A stretch of 63,594 nt of DNA, taken from Thermoproteota archaeon. GTDB lineage: Archaea; Thermoproteota; Nitrososphaeria_A; Caldarchaeales; Calditenuaceae. The notes beneath the pieces are model-generated. The model searched no databases. It saw only the letters and a list, made by a program, of their open reading frames with translations, and was not told the origin of the DNA. Positions 52,195 through 60,778 of the stretch are shown piece after piece. The position numbers were made by a program, and so were the translations under genes. The stretch covers positions 1-63,594 of the forward strand of contig JAUQPU010000004.1 in the NCBI GenBank assembly GCA_030550235.1, in the 5' to 3' direction. The stretch's first letter is position 1. The number at the start of each line of letters is the position of its first letter.

Positions 52195-54096
52195 TTGGTT
52201 CAGGATGCTAAAAAAGAGGTAAAGGTCAAGGAGGAGAAAAAGAAGAAGGGAGAGAAGGAGATAGTTAAGCAGTGGAGAGGAATTGATGTAAAGCCTCTAA
52301 ACCCCGCCTTCGAGATCCTAGACAGGTATGTTTTGACAGAGAAGTATGCCGAGGTCATTATAGCCTCACCACCTGGAAGGGTCGTTGAGCCGATATACTT
52401 CGTTGTTGAGAACCCCCTGACGCAGCAGGAGGAGACGGCGCTTGAGAAGATAAAGGATATTCTGACAAAAGAGCTTGACATCCCCAAGATCGGTGAGGAG
52501 GAAGAGACGAAAAAGATCATCCACGACACCGCCTTAAGGGTCATGAAGAAGTATAGGAGGGCGGTAGGTCTCCCCTCACTATCCGACGAGCTGGTGGAGA
52601 AGATCCTCTACTATATTGATAGGGACCTTATGGGTTTCGGGCCTCTCAACGTGATTATGGAGGATTACAAGGTGGAGGACATATCCTGCGACGGCCTCTA
52701 CATTCCCATCTATGTCTGGCACAGGGACTTTGAGAGTATGCCAACTAACATATCCTTCACGGATAGGGAGGCTCTCGATGACTTCATCATACACCTAGCG
52801 CACAAGGCTGGAAAGCATGTCTCATCCGCCTTCCCAATCGTCGATGCCATGATCTATGGCAAGCACAGGCTCGCGGCTACTTTTAGGGAGGAGATATCAC
52901 CCCGCGGAAGCACATTCACCATTAGGAAGTTTAGAGAGAGGCCTTTCAGCGTCACAGAGCTGATAGTCAGCAATGTTCTGAACAGCGAGATGGGAGCCTA
53001 TTTCTGGCTTCTCATCGAGAACAAGGCCAGCCTGATGCTTATAGGCGCGACTGGCAGCGGCAAGACAACTCTGCTGAACGCGCTCACCACGTTCATTAAG
53101 CCGAGGATGAAGATAGTCACCTGCGAGGAGACCGCTGAGATCAACATTCCAAGGGATAACTGGGTCAGATTCGTGACTAGGGAGAGTTATGGTCTCGGCT
53201 CTACTGAGAGGGGCGCGGTCGAGCTTTTCGACCTGGTTAAGACGAGCCTGAGGTATAGGCCCGACTACCTGATAGTGGGTGAGGTTAGAGGTGAGGAGGC
53301 TTTCGTCCTCTTCCAGGCTATCGCGACTGGGCATGGAGGTTTGACTACTGTCCACGCCGAGGATGTTGAGAGCGCTGTTAAACGGCTTATGAGCCCGCCG
53401 ATGAATATCCCCGAGACTCATATCTCGCTGCTTGACGCCATGGCTCTTATTCAGAGAGTGCAGCTCCGCGGGAAGACGCAGCTCTTCGGCAGACGTGTCA
53501 GATTCATCTGGGAGGTCGAGGACGCCCACAGGTATAGGAAGATAGCTGAGTGGGACCCGGTCACAGATACATTCAGGGTTAACTTCGCTAACAGCCTACA
53601 GATCGAGAATATCTCGCTTATGAATGGTGTTAGTAAGGAGGACTTGATGCTTGAGCTTTGGAGGCGGAAGGAGCTTCTCGAGTGGATGCGTGAGAATAAG
53701 ATTACAGATAATGACAAGGTAGCTAGCATCATCCTGTCCTACTATTCTGATCCGGAGAAGCTGATTGCTGAGGCTGGGATTACTGTTAAGAGGCCTCCGA
53801 CTCCTATGGCGAGGAGGGTGGAGGCTGTTGTCGCGCCCTCTCCCGCCTCTTCTGGTATTTCGGGCTCTCCTCAGATGGCTGTTCAGAACAAGAGTATGGA
53901 GGAGTTGGAGAAGGATATTAAGCCGGTAGCGGACTATATTGTTGAGGCCATTCTTAAGAGGGGTGGCCCCATTCCGTATTGGCAGGTATTTGTGAAGACT
54001 CCATATCCCAGAGACGTGATCATCAGGGCTATGCGCTATCTGAAAGAGAAGAGGCGTATCGATATTATCGGCGGCGTTGTTGAGCTTATGGAGTAG
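52195..54096 (+). CDS. Type IV pilus/archaellum-type secretion ATPase (FlaI/TadA/GspE-like) with C-terminal winged-helix-like tail
   Basis: This 633-residue ATPase powers assembly of a pilus-like filament. It has an N-terminal domain, Walker A GATGSGKTT (residues 284-292), an Asp box, Walker B region LIVGEVRGEEAF (359-370) and the His box TGHGGLTTVHAED. After a P/S-rich linker near 535-560, residues 565-633 (VADYIVEAILKRGG, DVIIRAMRYLKEKRRIDII) look like a winged helix, an unusual addition. It starts at TTG 52195. The partner TadC-like gene is convergent and overlaps it by 11 nt. Confidence 0.88.
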   Translation: MVQDAKKEVKVKEEKKKKGEKEIVKQWRGIDVKPLNPAFEILDRYVLTEKYAEVIIASPPGRVVEPIYFVVENPLTQQEETALEKIKDILTKELDIPKIGEEEETKKIIHDTALRVMKKYRRAVGLPSLSDELVEKILYYIDRDLMGFGPLNVIMEDYKVEDISCDGLYIPIYVWHRDFESMPTNISFTDREALDDFIIHLAHKAGKHVSSAFPIVDAMIYGKHRLAATFREEISPRGSTFTIRKFRERPFSVTELIVSNVLNSEMGAYFWLLIENKASLMLIGATGSGKTTLLNALTTFIKPRMKIVTCEETAEINIPRDNWVRFVTRESYGLGSTERGAVELFDLVKTSLRYRPDYLIVGEVRGEEAFVLFQAIATGHGGLTTVHAEDVESAVKRLMSPPMNIPETHISLLDAMALIQRVQLRGKTQLFGRRVRFIWEVEDAHRYRKIAEWDPVTDTFRVNFANSLQIENISLMNGVSKEDLMLELWRRKELLEWMRENKITDNDKVASIILSYYSDPEKLIAEAGITVKRPPTPMARRVEAVVAPSPASSGISGSPQMAVQNKSMEELEKDIKPVADYIVEAILKRGGPIPYWQVFVKTPYPRDVIIRAMRYLKEKRRIDIIGGVVELME

Positions 54097-55861
54097 TCTG
54101 TAGTTCGAACAACCCCACAGATATACTTCCCGAGAGCCATATCGCGAGTAGCGATATTACAGCCATTATTACTGCGTGTTTGAATCCACCTGCTATTGTT
54201 GAGCTTGATACTTTCCCTGCTACTAGTCCGCTTATGACGGCGATGATTATGACGGGTGGGAGGAAGAAGTGAATGAACTCTGCGGAGGAGATGCTTAGAC
54301 GTGCTAGCTTTAGTAGGCCCTTCATGAATGAGACTAGTATGATTACGACGACGATGAGTAGTACTGCTGTTAGGTATGGGATAATCATGAGCGGTTTGAG
54401 CGTTGCTCTTTTCTGTCTCTCGATCTCCTCTAGGTCCTCTGAGAAGGAGGCGAGGACTTCGAATGTCTCCGGTGCACCTCCGCCGACATCTATTGCGTCT
54501 ATCAATATGAAGACACCGGCCCTCTCGAGCCAGCCGTAGGTGCGTTTGGCGAAGTCCTCGTAGATCTTTCTGAGAGGCATTCCCCAGCCTATCTGCCGGG
54601 CCATTATTTTGAGGTGTTTGGTGAAGGCGCCGTAGAGGTTTCTTGATAGGTCGATTATGCATCTCTCTGGGCTGAGGCCTGTTTTTCTGACTTCTGTGAT
54701 GTCTCTGAGGAAGAGTGTGAGTCCGTGGACGACTGAGAAGTTCTCGCTTCCGTATCTCTGGTAGGCTATTGCGGCGGGTGTGAAGAGTATTATGGAGAAG
54801 AGGATGAGGGCGATGGAGGACTCGTAGCCCATCTCTATGCCCATTAGTTGCCGTATCTGTACTATGATGCTTGATGTTATGTTGAATGGTGGCATGTATT
54901 GGAGTTCCGTGAGGAAGAATGGTACGGCGAAGAGTGCGAGGAACGTGAAGGCTGCAGGCATAGTGAGGTATAGGACTCTCATGGGTCTAGGATCTGTGAT
55001 GGGGTATTTTGGCTGGCTTATGTCCGCGAGGTAGAGGAAGAGAACAGACATGAGTGGGAGGAAGAGGTAGGCTATCATGGCGAATTGCTCGGAGGGCATG
55101 ATGAGGAATTCTGTGGGTAGGGCTCTCGAGACTATGTATATTGTGAAGAGGACCAGTGAGAGCATCATGGTTATGGCTGCGTAACCCTCCATCAACATGC
55201 CCATCCTCTCACCGACTATCCGCATCTTCCCCATCCTCGAGGTGAAGATCTGCTCCGTCTTTCTGATGAGGAAGTGGACGACGTCCCCGCCGCTCCTTAT
55301 AGTTGAGGCGTATCCCATTAGCAGGTCGCGGTACTCTTTGCTGGGAAGGCCTTTGGCCATTTTCTCGATTGCTGTGACGGGGTCTAGTCCGCCAACCTTG
55401 ACGTTTAGGTCTGCGAGTCTGGCTGCTTTGGCTATGTTGGGCATGAGCTGGCTCTGGGCGAGCCTAGCTAGGCTCTTGTATGGTGGGATTCCGCCTGTGG
55501 ACATGACTGCTAGGTAGGCTGCGGCGTAGGGGACCTCGCTCTCGAATAGTGTCGCCGCGGAGGTGGCCGCCATGTACGGCCAAGCGAGACCTAAGCCTAG
55601 GGCTATTAGGGGTATTCCGCCTAAGAGCCCCAGGGCTATTAGGCTGCCTGTGAATAGGTAGGTTAGGACCGCTATAGGTATGGCTATTACGGCCGTTATC
55701 ACTGTTACTGCAGCCACTATGGATGTGAATACTTCGGGGTAGATGCGTTTTCCGGCGCTCTCGAGCTTTGAGGGTATGCCTGGAGCGATTTTTAGGAGCT
55801 GAGTTCCTAGCCCTCTAAAGTTTGAGTATGAGAAGCTTGTGAAGGATTCTGAAAACCCCAT
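54086..55861 (-). CDS. TadC/FlaJ-like pilus platform membrane protein
   Basis: The 591-residue polytopic protein carries two GspF/T2SSF-type domains (around residues 105-250 and 390-500) with conserved glycine- and arginine-rich loops such as STGGIPPYKSLARLA and DVGGGAPETFEVLASFSEDLEEIERQKR. It is the inner-membrane platform on which the ATPase acts. ATG 55861 is 26 nt from a TATA box. It points toward the ATPase gene, so the two essential parts are on separate, convergent transcripts. Confidence 0.85.
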   Translation of the reverse strand: MGFSESFTSFSYSNFRGLGTQLLKIAPGIPSKLESAGKRIYPEVFTSIVAAVTVITAVIAIPIAVLTYLFTGSLIALGLLGGIPLIALGLGLAWPYMAATSAATLFESEVPYAAAYLAVMSTGGIPPYKSLARLAQSQLMPNIAKAARLADLNVKVGGLDPVTAIEKMAKGLPSKEYRDLLMGYASTIRSGGDVVHFLIRKTEQIFTSRMGKMRIVGERMGMLMEGYAAITMMLSLVLFTIYIVSRALPTEFLIMPSEQFAMIAYLFLPLMSVLFLYLADISQPKYPITDPRPMRVLYLTMPAAFTFLALFAVPFFLTELQYMPPFNITSSIIVQIRQLMGIEMGYESSIALILFSIILFTPAAIAYQRYGSENFSVVHGLTLFLRDITEVRKTGLSPERCIIDLSRNLYGAFTKHLKIMARQIGWGMPLRKIYEDFAKRTYGWLERAGVFILIDAIDVGGGAPETFEVLASFSEDLEEIERQKRATLKPLMIIPYLTAVLLIVVVIILVSFMKGLLKLARLSISSAEFIHFFLPPVIIIAVISGLVAGKVSSSTIAGGFKHAVIMAVISLLAIWLSGSISVGLFELQTTP

Positions 55862-55883
55862 GACTAGTGGTTTCTATGCTCCA

Positions 55884-55891
55884 TTATATTT
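55884..55891 (-). promoter_or_regulatory. TATA box of TadC-like gene
   Basis: On the minus strand AAATATAA is centred about 26 nt before ATG 55861. It diverges from the pilin promoter. Confidence 0.45.
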
Positions 55892-55948
55892 AAGAATATT
55901 GTTGTGATAGTAATCGGGTGGGGTTCCACTGGAAATGCCTCGCCACAA

Positions 55949-55956
55949 AATATATA
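55949..55956 (+). promoter_or_regulatory. TATA box of the short pilin gene
   Basis: AATATATA is centred about 28 nt before ATG 55981 and excludes a GTG start at 55918. Confidence 0.5.
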
Positions 55957-55980
55957 TCAGAGCCGGTATTGTTTGGGATT

Positions 55981-56382
55981 ATGATGGTGCGTAGAAGGGC
56001 GGGGATAAGCCCTGTAGTTGCTACGGTCATCCTTGTGGCAGTAGCGATAGTCATAGCCATTGCTGTTGCTTTCTGGGCCTCAGGGCTTGTTGGAGTCTTC
56101 ACTAGGTTCGAGAAGATAGAGATACAGACAGCCTACTGGGACGGTACTAGAGTCATAGTGATTGCTAAGAACACAGGCTCAAGCCCAGCAGTAGTCGACA
56201 TGGTACTAGTAAACGGCCTACCCTGCATTACAGCGACTAACATTCCTCTCTCCGTAGGAGGAACAGTCCAGCTGTCTGTAACGGCTGGCGCTACCTGCGT
56301 TCGGACAGGCGGTATAACTAACGAGATAGCTCTCCACACGACAAGCGGCAAGACATATCCAGTAGCGGTACTCGTACCATAA
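55981..56382 (+). CDS. Archaeal type IV pilin (PilA-like)
   Basis: The 133-residue protein has a class III signal: basic MMVRRRAG, then ISPVVATVILVAVAIVIAIAVAFWASG, the invariant N-terminal helix of archaeal pilins. PilD-like peptidase should cleave after the RRAG segment. The C-terminal part is a small beta domain with cysteines at PC and TC, possibly a disulfide. The start is ATG 55981 by TATA spacing. It lies divergently 120 nt from the TadC-like gene and is probably the major filament subunit. Confidence 0.88.
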   Translation: MMVRRRAGISPVVATVILVAVAIVIAIAVAFWASGLVGVFTRFEKIEIQTAYWDGTRVIVIAKNTGSSPAVVDMVLVNGLPCITATNIPLSVGGTVQLSVTAGATCVRTGGITNEIALHTTSGKTYPVAVLVP

Positions 56383-56487
56383 ACCCATCCCTTATCGAGG
56401 ATTTTTTACGGTCCTACCAATACATGTATAGCTTCCTCTGCGGCTCTAAACGTTTATGAGCCATAAAGGCCGATCAACCCTCAGGGA

Positions 56488-57396
56488 TTGCCTATAGACG
56501 GAGACGAAGGCAAACACCTCCGAGCGCTGGTCGTCATCTGCGCCTACAATGAGGAGGGCAGCATCGCTACACCAATCTCAAGGGCAACTGGGGAAGGATT
56601 CAAGGTTCTAGTTGTAGATGACGGAAGCGAAGATAGAACATCAGACATCGCCAAGGCGTATGGGGCCCATGTGATCAGGAATCCAGAGAGAGCCGGTAAA
56701 GCGGCGGCCCTGAACAGGGCAATATCCTACGCGAAGGCACAGGAATACGACGCAATAATAGAGCTAGGTGCAGACGCAATACCAACGCCGGGAAGCATAA
56801 CCAAACTATACCACTACCTCACACTTCCAACGATAGGGGCGGTATCAGCGCGCCAGATACCCATAGGCAGCGGCCTAGCATACAAAATAGACGAACTCAT
56901 GTGGGAGATATTGGCGACTGGAAAATCACTACAAAAACGCCTAAACCGCCCAGTCCACCTAGGAGCAGTAATGTACGGAGTAAAACTAGCACACATCCAA
57001 AAGGTCATAAAGGTCATAAATGACGATGAGTTCATAGGAATACTTGTACGCAGGGACGGCAAGCTAAACTACTTCGCAGAAGACTGCGTAGCCTACTTCG
57101 ACGCGTCAGCATCGATAAGACACCTCTTCAATAGAAGGAAACGCATGATAATGGGACACCTACAACTAAGAAAATCCACAGCCCCCAGCATGCAACCCGA
57201 CATACTTGCACTGGCAACACTCCTCGCAATAATCAAAAAACCTTCACGAATAACATGGCTAATACCGGCTATGACGATCGAAACAGCTGCACGCCTTTCA
57301 GCACTGAGAGACTCACGGAAAACACAAAAACTCCAAGAATACACAAAATGGCACACACACGGGTTGAAAAAACCAATACAAACCCAAGCAATATGA
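56488..57396 (+). CDS. Family 2 glycosyltransferase
   Basis: The 302-residue protein has a GT-A fold: ALVVICAYNEEGSI, the nucleotide-sugar VVDDGSEDRT motif (near residues 46-55), LGADAIPTPGS in place of the usual DxD, and an acceptor-side EDCVAYFD stretch. It lacks a recognisable membrane segment except possibly near residues 240-265. It starts at TTG 56488. The FkbM methyltransferase gene overlaps it (ATGA), suggesting one surface-glycan unit. Confidence 0.85.
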   Translation: MPIDGDEGKHLRALVVICAYNEEGSIATPISRATGEGFKVLVVDDGSEDRTSDIAKAYGAHVIRNPERAGKAAALNRAISYAKAQEYDAIIELGADAIPTPGSITKLYHYLTLPTIGAVSARQIPIGSGLAYKIDELMWEILATGKSLQKRLNRPVHLGAVMYGVKLAHIQKVIKVINDDEFIGILVRRDGKLNYFAEDCVAYFDASASIRHLFNRRKRMIMGHLQLRKSTAPSMQPDILALATLLAIIKKPSRITWLIPAMTIETAARLSALRDSRKTQKLQEYTKWHTHGLKKPIQTQAI

Positions 57397-58319
57397 ACAC
57401 ACTACACACACTCTCATACATCATTGATAGGCTCGCCACATACAGTACTATACTTTACCTAACAATGATTACTCCCCACAAATACTTAAAGAATTGGACA
57501 GCACTTTACTTAACTGCACTTTTAGGAAGAAAAGGCACATTCATAGCCAAAGATGGAGCACTAAGTGCAAAAATATCAGCACGTAAACTATTTAAATGCT
57601 TAGTCGCCACCGAATACATCTACAGAAGGTCAAAAGTTCCTCAATACGTTAGGAAAATCTCCTTCAACAATACATGGATGAAAATCTACTGCCTGAATGG
57701 CAGCTGCGAGTTAAAAGTCCAGCCTGAGAAGATTCTCATAGTAAGCATTCCAGAAGTTTTCAACGAGATCTATAATGTTAACGTTAGGGGCATGGTAGTC
57801 TTAGATATCGGCGCATATGTGGGAGACTCGGCACTATACTGGCTCTATAAAGGTGCGAGAAAGGTTATAGCAGTAGAGCCTGTTCCAGAACACTATGAGT
57901 CTCTCTTAGAGAATGCTAAAGGAAAACCCATTATAGCGATTAACGCTTCTGTGGGTCAAAAGATCCCCCTATTACCTAATCAGGTCGGTCTTGACACGTA
58001 TGGACTCACATCTTCAGAAAAAACGACAATGCAGCATTTAGATGTACCGGTGTATAAATTACTTGAATTAGTAGAGACTTGGAAGCCCGATATAGTTAAA
58101 ATGAATTGTGAGGGCTGCGAATATGCCGTGATTGATGAGATCGTCCAACTACCTAGTTATGGAGTCAAGATCATAATCGTCCAATTTCACCAAAAGAAAG
58201 AACACTCAATGCATAGAGCCCTCTTATACGCACAAAAATACCTAGGCCCACCCAAACTAACCGAGTCAATATTTACGAAAAACCCAAGGATAACCTGCAT
58301 TTGGACGACCCAGATGTGA
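57393..58319 (+). CDS. FkbM-family SAM-dependent methyltransferase
   Basis: The 308-residue protein has the SAM motif VVLDIGAYVGDSALYWLYKGARKVIAVEPVPE (near residues 130-165) and the FkbM signature IVKMNCEGCEYAVID. FkbM enzymes O-methylate glycans or secondary metabolites. ATG 57393 overlaps the preceding stop (ATGA) and is preferred to a long upstream extension lacking similarity. The stretch 57.2-58.3 kb is visibly A-rich, unlike its neighbours, suggesting transfer. The product probably methylates a surface glycan made with the glycosyltransferase. Confidence 0.82.
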   Translation: MNTLHTLSYIIDRLATYSTILYLTMITPHKYLKNWTALYLTALLGRKGTFIAKDGALSAKISARKLFKCLVATEYIYRRSKVPQYVRKISFNNTWMKIYCLNGSCELKVQPEKILIVSIPEVFNEIYNVNVRGMVVLDIGAYVGDSALYWLYKGARKVIAVEPVPEHYESLLENAKGKPIIAINASVGQKIPLLPNQVGLDTYGLTSSEKTTMQHLDVPVYKLLELVETWKPDIVKMNCEGCEYAVIDEIVQLPSYGVKIIIVQFHQKKEHSMHRALLYAQKYLGPPKLTESIFTKNPRITCIWTTQM

Positions 58320-58331
58320 AAAGAAAACGGC

Positions 58332-58772
58332 TTAAAATCTGCCTATCAATAGGGCGCCTGTGATTATTAGCGCTATGCCGATCCACTGCTCAATAGAGAC
58401 AACCTCTCTAAGGAGGAAATACCCCACAACAACTATAGAGACTATGGACATCGAGAGGAAGAATCTCCCAAGCATGACACCCATAGCGCTGTAGACCCAG
58501 TAGCTCAGGACCGCTACTGTGAAGCCTGTAACCATGGCAAGGATGAACCACCTGTTGAAGAAGAGATTAATCAGGAACCTCACCGAGACATCCGGCTGGC
58601 CCACCTCCCTAACCGCCATCCCCCAGAAAAACGTGTTCAAACCCACCAATCCGGCAACAATCAGCCCAACATACCAGTGATTCAACACCAACTTCCCATC
58701 CACCACGCTCCAAGAACAACCACACCATAGAAACCAAATATAACCCTTCAAATATCCCAACCGAGGCAACAT
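58332..58772 (-). CDS. Half-size EamA/DMT-type transporter
   Basis: The protein (up to 146 residues) has four or five helices and the end-of-repeat pattern VVGYFLLREVVSIEQWIGIALIITGALLIG. Like the 43803 gene it is a single EamA repeat, so it should dimerise. The first 28 residues from 58772 look non-native; GTG 58703 or 58706 would leave a compact protein. It lies tail-to-tail with the methyltransferase gene. It may export or flip a glycan precursor, but only context suggests this. Confidence 0.72.
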   Translation of the reverse strand: MLPRLGYLKGYIWFLWCGCSWSVVDGKLVLNHWYVGLIVAGLVGLNTFFWGMAVREVGQPDVSVRFLINLFFNRWFILAMVTGFTVAVLSYWVYSAMGVMLGRFFLSMSIVSIVVVGYFLLREVVSIEQWIGIALIITGALLIGRF

Positions 58773-58819
58773 ACCAAGGAATTAATACAGCAATCCAGCA
58801 TCAAGATTCAGAAAGTAGA

Positions 58820-60205
58820 ATGGGGGAAATTAAAAACGGCAGAAAGACCGTGGCTCTACTGGCTCTGATAGTGGCTTTAGGGTTCGCGATACGCTTCACC
58901 ATCTGGATATATCCAGCCTATGGGAACCAAGGCCTGACGATTTTTGACCCCGGCACATATACCGTCTTCGGTTTATCGTACATCCAGGCCATCACGTCGA
59001 TGAACATGACGGCGCTCAGCAGTATAAACCCTGGAGTCCCGCCCTTCGGCATGCTCCTCACAGGCCTGTCAGCTCACGCGCTTGGCCAATTCATCGGCAT
59101 TTTTCAGGCAGGGCTCCTAGCACCGATAACCGCATCCGCACTAACAGCCATCCCAGCCTACATGATAGCAAATAAAACGTCACAAAAGCTAGCGCTAGTG
59201 GCTCCGGCCCTAGTGGCCCTCGACCCATTTCTCATCCAATACTCAACCTCCTACCTCGACTCAATAGGCACACTCTTCGCAACAACATCCGCATTCTACA
59301 TCATCAATCAACAGAATAGAAGAGCTCTAATCCTAGCCATAATCTTCGCCAGTCTCGCAATACTTACAAAGCTATCATTCGCCATCTTCACATCACTGCT
59401 GGCACTCCTCCTACTCTACACCAAGAAGACCACAGCTAAGAGCGCCGCCCTCTACCTGCTTGCTCCACCCCTCACGCTCCTCTTAAGCCCAGCCATATGG
59501 AGGCCAAGCAACATCGGAGTAATAGTCCAAGGACACCTACAGTTCAATAACCTACCCCTCGCACCATTACTCGCACCGTTCACCATAAACGTCCCACTCT
59601 CCCTCCCATGGCACATCCTATCATATCTAGGAATGGGGCAAGTCTCCTGGGGAACCCTGCCACACATAACCCCGCTAATACTATTCATACTCCTATCCTA
59701 TAGGACGGCTCAAAACAGACTCCACATCCCAAGCCACGTAGTGGTACCTGCCTCAGCGATGGTCCTAGCAATCTTCCTCCTACCACGGAGCTATTGGACC
59801 TACAGCTGGGGCGCAGGCTACATACAGGGAGTCCTGGTACGACATTTCTATCCCTATTACTTCTACCCAGCCTCGCCACTCCTCGCAGCCCTATCAGCCT
59901 CCATACTAGCCCCCAGAACCATAGACAACCACCAGCGAAGGATAGCAGCATACCCCGCCCTATTGACCGCACTCCTATCACCATTAGTATTTATAATGAA
60001 TCTAGGCATGCCCTACTGGGACTTCCTCTTCAACCTCATCTACAGCGCCTCCCAAGGATACTGGGTAACAGAAGGCCTAGTGGCCACAGGAATCACCACA
60101 GCAATCTTGGCCACAGTGCTTGCAGCAGCCGAAATAATCTATAAAAAGGCCAAACCACCAGCAGTCGAGTGTTTGACACAGCGAAATGCTAATCAGGAGG
60201 TCTAG
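58820..60205 (+). CDS. Polytopic GT-C-like (GT39/PMT-related) membrane protein
   Basis: The 461-residue protein has about 11 membrane helices and the first extracytoplasmic loop pattern FDPGTYTVFGLSY, with an acidic residue as in polyprenyl-phosphate-sugar mannosyltransferases of the GT-C fold. It could transfer a sugar to lipid or protein on the outer face, fitting the neighbouring glycosyltransferase and methyltransferase. The catalytic Asp/Glu pair is not clearly placed, so function is tentative. ATG 58820. Confidence 0.6.
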   Translation: MGEIKNGRKTVALLALIVALGFAIRFTIWIYPAYGNQGLTIFDPGTYTVFGLSYIQAITSMNMTALSSINPGVPPFGMLLTGLSAHALGQFIGIFQAGLLAPITASALTAIPAYMIANKTSQKLALVAPALVALDPFLIQYSTSYLDSIGTLFATTSAFYIINQQNRRALILAIIFASLAILTKLSFAIFTSLLALLLLYTKKTTAKSAALYLLAPPLTLLLSPAIWRPSNIGVIVQGHLQFNNLPLAPLLAPFTINVPLSLPWHILSYLGMGQVSWGTLPHITPLILFILLSYRTAQNRLHIPSHVVVPASAMVLAIFLLPRSYWTYSWGAGYIQGVLVRHFYPYYFYPASPLLAALSASILAPRTIDNHQRRIAAYPALLTALLSPLVFIMNLGMPYWDFLFNLIYSASQGYWVTEGLVATGITTAILATVLAAAEIIYKKAKPPAVECLTQRNANQEV

Positions 60206-60280
60206 AAAGCAAAATATAAATATAACAAATAATAAAAGTTTATATGCAAGGGCAAAACTGTTAATCAGTTGGCATAGCTG

Positions 60281-60778
60281 ATGAGCAGGAGGGTAAAAAA
60301 CCGGGCCAGGCGGGGAGACTCTATACTCCTAAGCGAGCTGTTACTCTTCGCAGGCGTTGTCTCGCTTGGAATCGCCCTCTGGGGCATATCTATAGGCTAT
60401 GTGACCAGCCACTCAGCCAAGATAACACAGGACTATGATAAGATGATCTCGCAGCAGAGGTCGCTGTTCATAGTAGAAGCTGTCTCGCTCCAGAGTAATG
60501 TGGTCTGGGTGTCAAACCACGGATTAAACGATGTGAAAGTCATAAGCTGCACAATATATCCCAAGTCCCAACCCTCACCAGGAATAAGGCACAACATAGC
60601 CGGCGTCACCGTCCCCGCAGAAACCTATGACCTGGCGCCGCTTAGGGGTTGCGAGAGATATCCTGGCTCCCCACCCTACATAGTAGAGGTCTGGTACATT
60701 CCTTCTCACCTCTACGACCCCAGCTATCCTGAGAAAAACGCTATGTGGGCCCTTGTGGCGAGGTATGAGGCGAGGTAG
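60281..60778 (+). CDS. Pilin-like protein with class III-type N-terminus
   Basis: The 165-residue protein starts SRRVKNRARRGDSILLSELLLFAGVVSLGIALWGISIGYV. The basic stretch, R-G before D-S and a following hydrophobic helix fit a class III signal. The remainder is a beta-rich domain with two cysteines. It resembles minor pilins rather than the short PilA-like gene. The next pilin-like gene overlaps it by 14 nt. The start is ATG 60281; a GTTTATAT element 40 nt upstream suggests a leader of about 12 nt. Confidence 0.7.
   Translation: MSRRVKNRARRGDSILLSELLLFAGVVSLGIALWGISIGYVTSHSAKITQDYDKMISQQRSLFIVEAVSLQSNVVWVSNHGLNDVKVISCTIYPKSQPSPGIRHNIAGVTVPAETYDLAPLRGCERYPGSPPYIVEVWYIPSHLYDPSYPEKNAMWALVARYEAR

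Noticed and set aside
52200-52544. Hydrophobic, serine-rich frame opposite the start of the pilus ATPase
   Set aside because: It arises from the lysine/glutamate-rich N-terminus read backwards and has no independent support.
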